64,000 nucleotides of DNA from Sorangium aterium (GCF_028368935.1 NZ_JAQNDK010000003.1:1488001-1552000), one strand, 5' to 3'. Counted from the first letter of the stretch, positions 16,150-25,110 are shown. Program-made: numbers and translations. The notes: generated from the sequence alone by a model not told the origin.

Positions 16150-17241
16150 ATGACGCAAGACGCCTCCGTCGGCCGGCTCAAGCGGCTCGAAGAGTTCACG
16201 CTCATGGACCTGGAGTCCGTGCACCTCATCCTGCGCGGCGACTCGGTCATCGACTGGAGGCGGCTCAACCTGCAAGGCGAGCAGGCGGCGCGGGACCTCT
16301 TGCTGGCGCAGGAGTTCCGCCCGGACGAGCCGGGGGATCGCGCCCACCTCGAGAGCGTCAAGAACGAAGCGATCGCGTACCTGCGCCGCCATTTCGAGTT
16401 CCCGATCCCGAGCCCTGTCGCTCGCGCCTCGGTCGAGGAGATCCTGCTGCTCGCCTCGGGCAAGGGCCACCGCCAGCTCTGCGCCTGCACGATCCTCAAG
16501 GCGATGCACATCATCCATCACCTGGCCGGGCGCGAGCTCCTTTTCTCGATCCCCATGTCGGACCAGGACGTCTTCCACCTCGTCGAGGAGAAGGTGTACC
16601 GGGTGATCGGCGGCATGCTCGCGGCGGGCTTCCCGATCACCGAGTTCATCGGCGGGCGCAAGAACAAGGACTCGCTCTACACGAAGCTCTTGTCGAAGAC
16701 CGACACGACGGCGGCGGCCATCTACGACAAGCTCCGCTTCCGCATCGTCTGCCGCACCGTGGACGACCTGCTGCCGGTGCTCCTGTACCTGTCCGAGCGG
16801 CTGTTTCCGTTCAATTACGTCGTGCCTGGCGAGAGCACCAACACGATCCTGCGGTTCCGGAGCTACTGCGAGACGCGGCCCTTCCTTCTGCCGATGCTCG
16901 ACGCGTTGCAGACCGACGTCGACGACGGACTCACGGCAGGCGACAACAGCTTCAGCGATCGGAGCTACCGCGTGATCCACTTCGTCGTCGATCTGCCGGT
17001 GCGACTCCCCGCCGAGATCCTCGACATGGCGCCGCCCGCGGCCTGGGCGCTCGGGCCGATCATCTTCGTGCTGTGCGAGTTCCAGCTGATCGACCGAGAG
17101 ACCGAGGCGGCGAACGAGGTCGGCGAGGCGAGCCACGCCAGGTACAAGGAACGGCAGAAGCAGGCCGTCATGCGCAGGCTCAAGCTGGGGGTCCGCTCCA
17201 CCCGTGACCCGGCGAGCGGCGGACCCAAGCGAGAGCGCTAG
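16150..17241 (+). CDS. Divergent RelA/SpoT-like nucleotidyltransferase-fold protein
   Basis: 363 residues without signal peptide or membrane segment. The middle and C-terminal parts align by eye with a (p)ppGpp synthetase domain: GGRKNKDSLYTKLLSK resembles the R-x-K-S-x-K stretch, IYDKLRFRIVCRTVDDL the DIxGxRI(I/V)xxxxDD strand, SYRVIHFVVDLPV the NGYxSxH motif, and CEFQLID...EASHARYK the VEIQIRT...A...H..YK end. The catalytic Asp, Glu and Gln positions are kept; the Asn-Gly of NGYxSxH and the Arg-Thr of QIRT are lost. No hydrolase, TGS or ACT domain is present. I believe related hypothetical proteins occur in other Deltaproteobacteria. It may be an altered or inactive alarmone-type enzyme; this is inference from motif spacing. 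Confidence 0.6.
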   Translation: MTQDASVGRLKRLEEFTLMDLESVHLILRGDSVIDWRRLNLQGEQAARDLLLAQEFRPDEPGDRAHLESVKNEAIAYLRRHFEFPIPSPVARASVEEILLLASGKGHRQLCACTILKAMHIIHHLAGRELLFSIPMSDQDVFHLVEEKVYRVIGGMLAAGFPITEFIGGRKNKDSLYTKLLSKTDTTAAAIYDKLRFRIVCRTVDDLLPVLLYLSERLFPFNYVVPGESTNTILRFRSYCETRPFLLPMLDALQTDVDDGLTAGDNSFSDRSYRVIHFVVDLPVRLPAEILDMAPPAAWALGPIIFVLCEFQLIDRETEAANEVGEASHARYKERQKQAVMRRLKLGVRSTRDPASGGPKRER

Positions 17242-17625
17242 GCGCCGCGGGACACCGTCGAGACGCCGCGGCGACGAGGCCGCCAGCGCGCAGCGCACTG
17301 GACCGGGCAGCGAGCCTGGACCGCGCGGCGAACCAGGCCACGCAGCACATCCGACCGCGCAGCGCACGGACAGGATGGCCGCGGCGGACGTATTGGAGCA
17401 ACACCGCGGCGAATCGAGCGGGCAGACCGGAGAGATCCGCGGGATATCCAGGGGTGGGTGCCTGGAGCGCGGAACGCGTGGGCAGCGCGGCGAACGCCGC
17501 TGCGACGCCGGGAGCAGTAGGGCTGTCGGAGCAGAGGCCGCCGAGCGAACAGCCTGGACGGTGCCCGACGGCGCTCGATCGAGGAGGCCTTGGGACCCCT
17601 CAACGACACCGACGGACGAGCGGGC
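17242..17625. other. Intergenic region of 384 bp with degenerate short repeats
   Basis: A tail-to-tail gap between the RelA/SpoT-like gene and the Crp/Fnr gene. The first 200 bp contain loosely repeated elements of the type CGCAGCGCAC / GGACCG / GGGCAGCG. No gene is supported here; the open frames are shadows. Confidence 0.45.
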
Positions 17626-18387
17626 TCAGATGCGGCCCTTCAGCGCGTCGCGATCGAGGACGACGATCCGGCGGCGATCGATCTCGATCACCCCCTTGCG
17701 ACGGAGATCGCCCAGGGTGAGCGTGACGGTCTCGCGCGTGGAGCCGATCATGCTCGCCATCTCCTGATGGGTGAACGGCGCGGAGATGAGCACCCCGCGC
17801 GGATCGGGGATGCCCCAGCGCGTCGCGGCCTTGAGCAGGAACTCACAGAGGCGGGCCTCCACGTTGCGGAAGAGCATGGACGCCAGGCGCTCCTCGGTGT
17901 CCGTGTGCCGCTCGACCAGCGTGGTCACGATGGCGGCGGCGAAGTTGGCGTCGCTCGCCATCAGGTTGCGCACCGTCGCGAGCGGGACGAGGAGCGCCTC
18001 GACGTCCTCCGTGGCGATCGCGCTCTCCCGGTGGGCCGTGACGCCCCCGAGCGCAGCCTCGCCCAGCACGTCGCCGGCCCCTCTGTAGCCGAGCGATAGG
18101 CTGCGCCCGTCGCTCATCCCACGTACCAGCCGGACTCGGCCGAGGCTGAGCATGGCGAGCGCGGTCGCGGCGTCGCCCTGCGTCACGAGGTGACGCCCTT
18201 TCGCGACGCGTTGAATCGTCCCTCCGTCCGCCAGCGCCGACTGCGTGGCCGGGGAGGCCGCGTTGCCGATCGCGCCGCGCCGGACAACCCGCCGCTTGCG
18301 GGAGTCCAGGTCGAGTCCACCGTCGTTCCCGAGCGCGCCAGGCTGGACCCTGACGCTCCGTGCCATCGCATCCTTACCCATCATCAT
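17626..18387 (-). CDS. Crp/Fnr-family transcription regulator
   Basis: 253 residues from the first of three consecutive ATGs (18387, 18384, 18381); the frame extends to 18558 but that part looks non-coding. An N-terminal cyclic-nucleotide-binding-type beta roll (VTQGDAATALAMLSLGRVRLVRG, LGYRGAGDVLGEAAL) is followed by a long dimer helix and a C-terminal helix-turn-helix (THQEMASMIGSTRETVTLTLGDLRRKG). The residues after GE in the phosphate-binding cassette are AALGG rather than the RxxS seen in cAMP-binding Crp, and no FNR-type cysteine cluster is visible, so the ligand is unknown. It is divergent from the DUF507 gene. Confidence 0.85.
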   Translation of the reverse strand: MMMGKDAMARSVRVQPGALGNDGGLDLDSRKRRVVRRGAIGNAASPATQSALADGGTIQRVAKGRHLVTQGDAATALAMLSLGRVRLVRGMSDGRSLSLGYRGAGDVLGEAALGGVTAHRESAIATEDVEALLVPLATVRNLMASDANFAAAIVTTLVERHTDTEERLASMLFRNVEARLCEFLLKAATRWGIPDPRGVLISAPFTHQEMASMIGSTRETVTLTLGDLRRKGVIEIDRRRIVVLDRDALKGRI

Positions 18388-18487
18388 CGCGGCTGCTCCT
18401 GCGGTTTGCGGTGTCGCGGTCCTACTGTTCCGGGGGGCCCCCACCGGCCGGGGGGGGCCCGACTTGTGCCGGAACCTCCCACTTGCG

Positions 18488-18517
18488 TTGACATCCTGGA
18501 TACGCGGCCCGTACCTT
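18488..18517 (+). promoter_or_regulatory. Possible sigma-70 promoter for the DUF507-like gene
   Basis: A perfect -35 TTGACA (18488-18493), 18-bp spacer and a weak -10 TACCTT (18512-18517), about 80 bp before the start at 18600. It lies between the divergent Crp/Fnr gene and the DUF507-like gene, where a promoter is expected. Confidence 0.4.
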
Positions 18518-18599
18518 TCGGTTCGAGCCGGGCACGCCCCGTGAATGAACCCCTGCACGGGGGAGCCAGTTCGACCGCTCCTCCAGCTACGGACGTTGG

Positions 18600-19112
18600 A
18601 TGCGCCTCTTTAGCGGCAAAATTACTCCCCTCACAGAAGAACTCGTCCGCGCGCTCGTGGACAACCGCGATATCGAGTGCGAATCGAAGAAAGAGGTCGC
18701 GCTCGACGTCGAGTCGGTCTTCACGAGCTACCTGCACGCAGAGCGGGAAGCGACCGAGCGGGCGAAAGAGATCCTCCAGGCACGCGGACTGCCTCAAGGC
18801 GAGTTCAACCGGGTCAAGCGCCTGGCCGCGGAGCAGAAGGGGATCAAGACCGGCGAGGAAACGATGGATTATCTCCTCGATCAGCTGCTCGAGATGCTGA
18901 TGCACTCGAACAACGTCGAGGAGGTGTTCGTCGAGGACCACGACCTGCGCCGCCGGATAAGGCCCATCCTCCGGAAGTACCTCGAGATGGACGAGGCGCT
19001 CGACACCGAGGTGCGCGGCAAGCTCCGCCACGTGCAGGAAGGGTCCCGCACCTGGGAAATCGAATACCAGCGGGTCATGGGCGAGATCCAGCGACGCAAG
19101 GGCCTGCTGTAA
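18600..19112 (+). CDS. DUF507-family protein
   Basis: A 170-residue highly charged helical protein. The N-terminus MRLFSGKITPLTEELVRAL, the central LDQLLEMLMHSNNVEEVFVED and the C-terminal RTWEIEYQRVMGEIQRRKGLL match my memory of DUF507 (two repeats of a roughly 90-residue unit). The function of the family is not established. No signal or membrane segment. A promoter-like TTGACA element lies upstream. The divergent neighbour is the Crp/Fnr regulator; the downstream zinc-ribbon gene is 200 bp away. Confidence 0.8.
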   Translation: MRLFSGKITPLTEELVRALVDNRDIECESKKEVALDVESVFTSYLHAEREATERAKEILQARGLPQGEFNRVKRLAAEQKGIKTGEETMDYLLDQLLEMLMHSNNVEEVFVEDHDLRRRIRPILRKYLEMDEALDTEVRGKLRHVQEGSRTWEIEYQRVMGEIQRRKGLL

Positions 19113-19314
19113 ACGCCGCCGCCAGGCAGGCCAGCTCTACACCGAGCGAGCGAACCGTCTGTGGCGTTCGCTGGTTCAGCAAGACCCCGCCCGACCCCGC
19201 AGCGCTCGCTCCGCGGGACGCCGTTGTGGGATAGGCACGCACCATCTACGACCGTACCCTCTGCGGAGCGTTCCTTCTGCCAGATCGGGCTTCGTCGTGG
19301 TACCGGAGGACATC

Positions 19315-19632
19315 ATGAGCTGGATTCCGAAGGTCGAGGCGAAGCGCCACTTCTGTCATAAATGCAAGAACGAGCTCATCTTCGAGGTGAAGCTCCAGCG
19401 CGCGGACACCTGTCCCCACTGCGGTGTCGACCTCCACTGCTGCAGGAACTGCGAGAACTGGGACCCGGCCGCGCACAACCAGTGCAAGGAGCACATCGCC
19501 GAGTACATCCCGGATCGGGAGAGAGCGAATTATTGTACTTTCTTCACGTTCAAGAACGGCGTACCGGAAGACAACTCGAAGCGCATCGCGGATTCTCGCT
19601 CCAAGCTCGACAACCTTTTCAAGAAGAAGTAG
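19315..19632 (+). CDS. Small zinc-ribbon protein
   Basis: 105 residues from the ATG at 19315, which has a GGAGGAC ribosome binding site. Cys pairs at 14/17 and 33/36 form a zinc ribbon. Further cysteines at 42, 43, 46 and 57 plus C74 in NYCTFF suggest a second metal site. The C-terminus is charged (DNLFKKK). The RANYCTFFTFK segment is reminiscent of a conserved hypothetical family in Deltaproteobacteria, but I know no function. It precedes the epimerase gene by 23 bp and may be co-transcribed. Confidence 0.8.
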   Translation: MSWIPKVEAKRHFCHKCKNELIFEVKLQRADTCPHCGVDLHCCRNCENWDPAAHNQCKEHIAEYIPDRERANYCTFFTFKNGVPEDNSKRIADSRSKLDNLFKKK

Positions 19633-19655
19633 GCGCCCGCTGGGGGAGCACGCAC

Positions 19656-20702
19656 ATGTCCACGCCTCGCTACTTGGTCACCGGCGGTGCCGGGTTCATC
19701 GGAAGCAACCTCGTCGCGGCGCTGACCGCCGCCGGCGAGCGGGTCCGCGTCCTCGACAACCTCGCGACCGGCCGATGGGAGAACCTCGACGGGCTCCCGC
19801 ACCAGTCGCTGATCGAGCGCATCACGGGGGACATCCGGGACGCGGCGGCCGTCGCGTCGGCGGCGAAGGGGGTCGAGGTCATTCTCCACCAGGCCGCGCT
19901 CGGCTCGGTCCCGCGCAGCGTCGAGTCGCCCGTCGAGTCGAACGCCGTCAACGTCGGCGGCACCGTCACGGTGCTCGACGTGGCGCGCAGGCAGGGCGTG
20001 CGCCGCGTGCTCTTCGCCGCGTCGTCCAGCGCGTACGGCGAGACGCCCGTCCTCCCGAAGCATGAGGGCATGGAGCCAATGCCGCTGTCGCCGTACGCGG
20101 TCACGAAGCTCGCCTGCGAGCACTACATGAAGGTCTTCGCGGGCATCTACGGCATCGAGACCCTGAGCCTGCGTTACTTCAACGTCTTCGGGCCGAACCA
20201 GACGCCGGACGGCGCCTACGCCGCGGCGATCCCGCGGTTCGTCGACGCCGCCCTGCAGAACCGGCCGATCCCGATCTTCGGCGACGGCGAGCAGACGCGC
20301 GACTTCTGCTTCATCGAGAACACCGTCCTCGCGAACCTGCTCGGCGCGACGTCGTCGAAGAAGTTCAAGGGGGAGGTCGTCAACATCGCCGGCGGACGCA
20401 GGATCGGGCTGAATGAGCTCTGCAAGGAGATCTCGCGGGCCCTCGGGCGGGACGTCGCGGTCGAGCACCTCCCCGCCCGCGCCGGGGACATCCGCCACTC
20501 GCTCGCCGACATCTCGCGCGCGGCCGAGCTCATCGGGTACGAGCCCCGCGTGCGCTGGGAGGACGGCATCGTCCCCACGGTCACGTACCTGCGGACGCTC
20601 CGTGAGAAGGGACCCGCGGCCGCGTCGGCCACGGTCACCTGTGGCAAGGTTCCGCTGCCCAAGGCCCAAGAGGCCTCGGACATCGGACAGAAGGCGAGCT
20701 AG
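19656..20702 (+). CDS. NAD-dependent sugar-nucleotide epimerase (UDP-GlcNAc 4-epimerase type)
   Basis: A 348-residue extended SDR protein. The NAD-binding loop TGGAGFIGS lies at 9-17, the Ser-rich catalytic segment is AASSSAYG, and the Tyr-Lys pair is in SPYAVTKLACEHY, followed by LRYFNVFGPNQ typical of UDP-hexose 4-epimerases such as WbpP. It would interconvert UDP-GlcNAc/UDP-GalNAc or UDP-Glc/Gal in the cytoplasm for surface polysaccharide. The exact substrate cannot be read from the motifs. The last 30 residues are an Ala/Lys-rich extension. It lies 17 bp before yicC. Confidence 0.88.
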   Translation: MSTPRYLVTGGAGFIGSNLVAALTAAGERVRVLDNLATGRWENLDGLPHQSLIERITGDIRDAAAVASAAKGVEVILHQAALGSVPRSVESPVESNAVNVGGTVTVLDVARRQGVRRVLFAASSSAYGETPVLPKHEGMEPMPLSPYAVTKLACEHYMKVFAGIYGIETLSLRYFNVFGPNQTPDGAYAAAIPRFVDAALQNRPIPIFGDGEQTRDFCFIENTVLANLLGATSSKKFKGEVVNIAGGRRIGLNELCKEISRALGRDVAVEHLPARAGDIRHSLADISRAAELIGYEPRVRWEDGIVPTVTYLRTLREKGPAAASATVTCGKVPLPKAQEASDIGQKAS

Positions 20703-20719
20703 GTAGAGCGGGGCGGCTC

Positions 20720-21598
20720 GTGCGGAGCATGACCGGCTTCGGGCTCGGTGACGCTTCGCTCACCGATGGGCGTGTCGTCGCCGAGATCCGCTCGGTGAAC
20801 CAGCGCTTCCTCGACGTGCGCGCGCGGCTCCCGCGCGAGCTCGTCGATCTGACGATGTTCGCCGAGCAGGTGGCGCGCGAGCGCCTGCGGCGGGGGCGCA
20901 TCGAGATCATCGTGCGCACCGAGGGCGCGGTGCTGGCCCCGAGCACGCTCGACAAATCGAAGGCGCGCGCGGCGTTCCACGCCCTGGCGGAGCTCCGCGA
21001 CGAGCTCGCGCCGGGCGCCGACGTGCCGCTCTCGCTGCTGTGCGCCGTGCCGGACCTCTTCGCCCCCGCCGGCGGCCACGAGATCGCGGCCGTCCGCGCG
21101 GCGCTCAAGCTGGCCATCGAGCGCGCGATCGACGCGATGGAGGGCATGTGCCTGCGCGAAGGCGAGGCGCTCGCCGGCGACATGCGCGGGCGGGTGGCCA
21201 CGCTGCGCGCGCTCGCGTCCGAGGTCGTGGCGCGCGCGGACGAGGCGCGCGAGGCGCTCAGGCGCCGCCTGCGCGAGCGGGTCGAGCGCCTGCTCCAGGG
21301 GGTCGAGGCGGGCTTCGAGGCGACGCGGATCGAGGCGGAGGTGATGCTGCTCGCCGAGCGCAGCGACATCACCGAGGAGATCACCCGCCTCCGGAGCCAC
21401 CTCGACCAGTTCGGCGGCGCGCTCGCGGCGCCGAGCGGCGACCCTTGTGGAAGGAGGCTCGACTTCCTGCTTCAGGAGATGGTACGCGAGGCGAACACGC
21501 TGGGCTCCAAGGCGCAGGACGCCGCCATCTCCCATCACGTCGTGGCGATGAAGGTGGAGCTCGAACGCCTGCGGGAGCAGGTCCAGAACATCGAGTGA
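20720..21598 (+). CDS. yicC: YicC-family endoribonuclease
   Basis: 292 residues from a GTG start. The N-terminal YicC hallmark is RSMTGFGLGDA, then EIRSVNQRFLDVRARLPREL. The C-terminal DUF1732 part has ITEEITRLRSHLDQF, GRRLDFLLQEMVREANTLGSKA and the final VVAMKVELERLREQVQNIE. E. coli YicC is reported to act in RNA turnover as an endoribonuclease. The gene is 9 bp upstream of gmk, an arrangement common in bacteria, so the pair is an operon. Identification is firm from sequence and context. Confidence 0.93.
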   Translation: MRSMTGFGLGDASLTDGRVVAEIRSVNQRFLDVRARLPRELVDLTMFAEQVARERLRRGRIEIIVRTEGAVLAPSTLDKSKARAAFHALAELRDELAPGADVPLSLLCAVPDLFAPAGGHEIAAVRAALKLAIERAIDAMEGMCLREGEALAGDMRGRVATLRALASEVVARADEAREALRRRLRERVERLLQGVEAGFEATRIEAEVMLLAERSDITEEITRLRSHLDQFGGALAAPSGDPCGRRLDFLLQEMVREANTLGSKAQDAAISHHVVAMKVELERLREQVQNIE

Positions 21599-21607
21599 CA
21601 GGAGAGC

Positions 21608-22246
21608 ATGTCGACCGAAGCACTCAGTGACGACTTCCTCCTCCTCATCGTGTCGTCCCCGTCCGGCGCGGGGAAGACGACGCTCTGCGGGAGGCTGCGC
21701 AGCGAGTTCCCCGATCTGCGCTTCTCGGTCTCCCACACGACCCGGCGCCCGCGCCCGAACGAGGTCGACGGCCGGGAGTACCACTTCGTCGACCCGAACA
21801 CGTTCGAGCAGATGATCCGCATCGGCGCATTCGCCGAGTGGGCCAGGGTGCACGATCACCTCTACGGCACGAGCCTGAAGGAGATCGAGATCGCCCGCGC
21901 CACCGCGCGCGGCGTGCTGTTCGATATCGACCACCAGGGCGCGCGCCAGATCAAGGCGAGCCTGCCCGAGGCGGTCGCCGTGTTCATCCTTCCCCCGTCG
22001 CTCGCCGAGCTCGAGCGGCGCCTGCGCGGGCGCGGGACCGAGGACGAGCCCACGACGCTCCGCCGCCTCCGCAATGCGAAGGGCGAGGTCGAGCATTACG
22101 GCTTCTTCGATTACGTCATCGTGAACGACGAGATCAACCGCGCCTACGAGCAGCTGCGGTCGCTCGTCTTCGCCGAGCGGTGCCGCCGCCAGCGGCGCGC
22201 GGCCCTCTGCGAGCGGCTGCTCTCCGAGCGGAGGTTCGAGCGATGA
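21608..22246 (+). CDS. gmk: Guanylate kinase
   Basis: 212 residues. P-loop SSPSGAGKTT at 16-25, GMP-binding VSHTTRRPRPNEVDGREYHF, and the lid FDIDHQGARQIK; the EHYGFFDYVIVND segment is typical of Gmk. It converts GMP to GDP. It sits directly after yicC and its stop overlaps the mtnP start by 4 bp (ATGA), so nucleotide salvage genes are coupled. Confidence 0.96.
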   Translation: MSTEALSDDFLLLIVSSPSGAGKTTLCGRLRSEFPDLRFSVSHTTRRPRPNEVDGREYHFVDPNTFEQMIRIGAFAEWARVHDHLYGTSLKEIEIARATARGVLFDIDHQGARQIKASLPEAVAVFILPPSLAELERRLRGRGTEDEPTTLRRLRNAKGEVEHYGFFDYVIVNDEINRAYEQLRSLVFAERCRRQRRAALCERLLSERRFER

Positions 22247-23130
22247 GCGCCAGCGGCGCGGGCGACGTGCTCGCCATCATCGGCGGCAGCGGCGTCTACG
22301 AGATGGGGTGGCTGGAGGACGTCGAGGAGGTCTCTGTCTCCACGCCCTTCGGGCTGCCGAGCGACGTGGTGCTCCGCGGGCGGGTCAAGGAGGGCGACGC
22401 GACCGTGCTCTTCCTGCCGCGCCACGGCCGCGGGCACCGCTTCTCGCCGTCGACGATCAACTACCGAGCGAACATCTGCGCGCTGAAGATGCTCGGCGCC
22501 ACCCACGTGCTCAGCGTGAGCGCGGTCGGCTCCCTGCGTGAGGACATCGCGCCTGGCGACCTCGTCGTCGTCGACCAGTTCATCGATTTCACGAAGCGCC
22601 GGATCTCGACGTTCTTCGACGAAGGCGTCGTCGCCCACGTGCCGTTCGCCGATCCGGTGTGCCCGATCCTGGCGAGCGCGGTCCATGACGCGGCGCTCGC
22701 CACCGGCGCGCGCGTCCACCGCGGCGGCACCTATGTCTGCATCGAGGGCCCGCAGTTCTCGACGCGGGCCGAAAGCCGCATGTTCCGGACGTTCGGCGCG
22801 CACGTCATCGGGATGACCAACCTGCCCGAGGCGAAGCTCGCCCGCGAGGCGGAGCTCCCCTACGCCACGCTCGCGCTCACCACCGACTTCGATTGCTGGC
22901 ACGTCGGCGAGGAGGCGGTGAGCGTCGAGGCGGTCATCACCGTGCTCAACCGCAATATCGTGGTTGCGCGGGACGTCGCGAAGTCCCTCGCCCGCAATCT
23001 CCCCGACGTGTCGCAGAGCCCGGCCCGTCACGCGCTGGAGAAGTGCATCATGACCTCGGCCGGCGCGTCATCGCCCGACGCAGAGGCGCGGCTCGAGTGG
23101 CTCATCGGCCCTCGGCGCAAGGCCGGCTGA
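22243..23130 (+). CDS. mtnP: S-methyl-5'-thioadenosine phosphorylase
   Basis: A 295-residue PNP-family enzyme of MTAP type: IIGGSGVYEM at the N-terminus, LPRHGRGHRFSPSTINYRAN for substrate and phosphate binding, CIEGPQFSTRAESRMFR and GMTNLPEAKLAREAELPYA, then TTDFDCWH. It cleaves methylthioadenosine to adenine and methylthioribose 1-phosphate, recycling the by-product of polyamine synthesis. Starts at the ATG overlapping the gmk stop. A PfkB-family kinase follows 170 bp later. Specificity for MTA rather than inosine or adenosine is by family resemblance. Confidence 0.92.
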   Translation: MSASGAGDVLAIIGGSGVYEMGWLEDVEEVSVSTPFGLPSDVVLRGRVKEGDATVLFLPRHGRGHRFSPSTINYRANICALKMLGATHVLSVSAVGSLREDIAPGDLVVVDQFIDFTKRRISTFFDEGVVAHVPFADPVCPILASAVHDAALATGARVHRGGTYVCIEGPQFSTRAESRMFRTFGAHVIGMTNLPEAKLAREAELPYATLALTTDFDCWHVGEEAVSVEAVITVLNRNIVVARDVAKSLARNLPDVSQSPARHALEKCIMTSAGASSPDAEARLEWLIGPRRKAG

Positions 23131-23300
23131 GCCGCCCTCGGGCCCACTCGGCGCTGCGCCCGCTCCTGGAGGGGGCGCAGCGGGCGGGAGGGGCGCGGCG
23201 GGCTCTGCTGGCGTCGGGTGCGGCCGCGGCGCGGCGGCGCCGTCGCAGAAACGAAACGCGCGGCTAGCGGCTACGCACAAACCTGGCTAAGAGGCGTCCT

Positions 23301-24227
23301 GTGACGACCTCATCCGCGATCCTCATCATCGGTTCGATGGCCTTCGACGACCTCGAGCTCCCCTCCGGCAACGAGAGAGACGTCGTCGGTGGCTCCGCCA
23401 CCTACTCGGCGTTCGCTGCCTCGTGCTTTGCTCCGGTGCGCACCGTGGCCGTGGTGGGCGATGATTTCCCTGAAGGGACCCTCGCGGCGATGCGATCCCG
23501 AGGGATCTCGATCGAGGGCGTCGAGCGCGCTCCTGGGAAGACGTTCCGCTGGGCCGGGCGCTACGACGTGGATCTCATCCATCGCACGACGCTGGACACG
23601 CAGCTCAACGTGTTCGCGTCGTTCGCGCCGAAGCTGCCGGAGACCTACCGCGACACGCCCTTCCTCCTGCTCGGCAACATCCATCCCGCGCTCCAGCTCG
23701 ACGTCCTCGAGCAGGTCCGCGCGCCGCGCTTCGTCCTCGCGGACACGATGAATTTCTGGATCGAGGGGGAGCCGAAGGCGGTCGCGGCGATGCTGCGCCG
23801 CATCGACACGCTCGTGGTCAACGACGAGGAGGCGCGCCAGCTGTCGGGCAAGTACAACATCCGCCGCGCGGCGAAGGAGATCCTGTCCCGTGGTCCGCGC
23901 CGGCTGATCATCAAGCGCGGAGAGCACGGCGCGCTGCTCTTCGACGAAGAGGGCGTGTTCGCCGCGCCCGGCTTCCCGCTCGAGGACGTCATCGACCCCA
24001 CGGGGGCCGGCGACGCCTTCGCCGGCGGGCTCATCGGTTACCTGGCGTGCCAGCCGGAGATCACGCCGCTCGCGCTCCGGCGCGGCATGCTCCATGCGAC
24101 GGCGACCGCGTCGTTCTGCGTTGAAGCGGTTGGCACGCGGCGGATCGCGACGGTGACGCGCGCCGAGATCGCGGCGCGACTGACCGAGATCCGGGCGCTG
24201 TACGAGTTCGGCGCGAGCACGATGTGA
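23301..24227 (+). CDS. PfkB-family carbohydrate/nucleoside kinase
   Basis: 308 residues from a GTG. The PfkB fold is clear: IIGSMAFDDLELPSG at the start, VVGGSATYSAFAA, VNDEEARQL, and the C-terminal anion-hole motif DPTGAGDAFAGG near 231-242. Family members phosphorylate sugars or nucleosides such as ribose or adenosine. The proximity to mtnP raises adenosine or a methylthioribose derivative as a possible substrate, but this is only context. It is the last gene of the same-strand run from the epimerase. Alternative: generic ribokinase-like kinase. Confidence 0.85.
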   Translation: MTTSSAILIIGSMAFDDLELPSGNERDVVGGSATYSAFAASCFAPVRTVAVVGDDFPEGTLAAMRSRGISIEGVERAPGKTFRWAGRYDVDLIHRTTLDTQLNVFASFAPKLPETYRDTPFLLLGNIHPALQLDVLEQVRAPRFVLADTMNFWIEGEPKAVAAMLRRIDTLVVNDEEARQLSGKYNIRRAAKEILSRGPRRLIIKRGEHGALLFDEEGVFAAPGFPLEDVIDPTGAGDAFAGGLIGYLACQPEITPLALRRGMLHATATASFCVEAVGTRRIATVTRAEIAARLTEIRALYEFGASTM

Positions 24228-24327
24228 AGCAGCCTGCCTTGGAGCGGCGCTGGCGCGAGAGCCCGCCGTGTGCGGTCGCTGTTCACCTTCCGGCGCATAG
24301 CCGTGCTAGACGACCGTCAAAGTGAAC

Positions 24328-24975
24328 ATGAACCTCACCACCCGTACTTTCGCAGGCATCGCCTTGCTGGCCCCCCTCGTCTTCGGCTGCGCGGCCCGTA
24401 CTGCGCCGTTCGACGAGATGGACAAGGCGCAGATCACGGTCCTCCGCCTCCAGGGGCAGGAGCTGGCTCCGACGCCCGCGGCGACGACCGGGGCCCCCAC
24501 CCTCATCCCGGGCATCCCGCCCGAGCTCCAGCAGATGGGGCAGGCAGCCCTGCAGGGACTGCAGCAGGCGCTGCCCGGGCTCATCCCGCCCAACCTGATC
24601 CCGGGGCAGACCGCCAGCACGCCGGTCCTGCCTGCGCAGCCGCGCTTCAAGAACTTCGTCATCCTCCAGCAGCGTCAGCTCACGACCAGCGACGCCGACG
24701 AGGAGCTCAAGGACCAGATCCTCGACGTCTTCGGCGACGAGGACAGCTTCACCGCGGACCGCGGCAACTGCTTCTATCCCGGCCTGGGCATCTCGCTGGT
24801 GCGGCCGAACAACCCCACGCCGGTCGATCTGCTCATCTCCTTCTCGTGCAACCAGGCCATGGGAGACGGCTTCCGCTGGCCTTACGCGACCAACGGCTTC
24901 TCGGCCGAGACCCACCAGAAGCTCAGCGAGATCTACCAGCAGCTCTGGGGACAGTCGGTCCCGCCCGGCGCGTGA
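24328..24975 (+). CDS. Lipoprotein of unknown function
   Basis: 215 residues from ATG 24328 (an in-frame GTG at 24322 is equally possible). The lipoprotein signal ends at VFGC, Cys at about residue 21. A Pro/Gln-rich linker with GQAALQGLQQALPGLIP follows, then a C-terminal domain of about 110 residues with two cysteines (GNCFYPG and SFSCNQA), probably a disulfide, and a Trp-rich end. Not recognised. It is single and upstream of the receptor-like Ser/Thr kinase. Confidence 0.78.
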   Translation: MNLTTRTFAGIALLAPLVFGCAARTAPFDEMDKAQITVLRLQGQELAPTPAATTGAPTLIPGIPPELQQMGQAALQGLQQALPGLIPPNLIPGQTASTPVLPAQPRFKNFVILQQRQLTTSDADEELKDQILDVFGDEDSFTADRGNCFYPGLGISLVRPNNPTPVDLLISFSCNQAMGDGFRWPYATNGFSAETHQKLSEIYQQLWGQSVPPGA

Positions 24976-25110
24976 TCCCCTGCCGCGGCGAGGAGTTCGT
25001 CGTCTAATTTGTAATCAGCACCACATATCGTGACCGCAGGGTCCGGATGGCTAGACTTGATCGAGCTTCCGAGGTTCCGCGTATCGGTCAGGAGCGCGCC
25101 GCACGACGTC

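Noticed and set aside
18429-18470. GC-rich palindromic run between the Crp/Fnr and DUF507-like genes
   Set aside because: Runs of G and C make many alternative pairings; it lies between divergent starts, so a terminator makes little sense.
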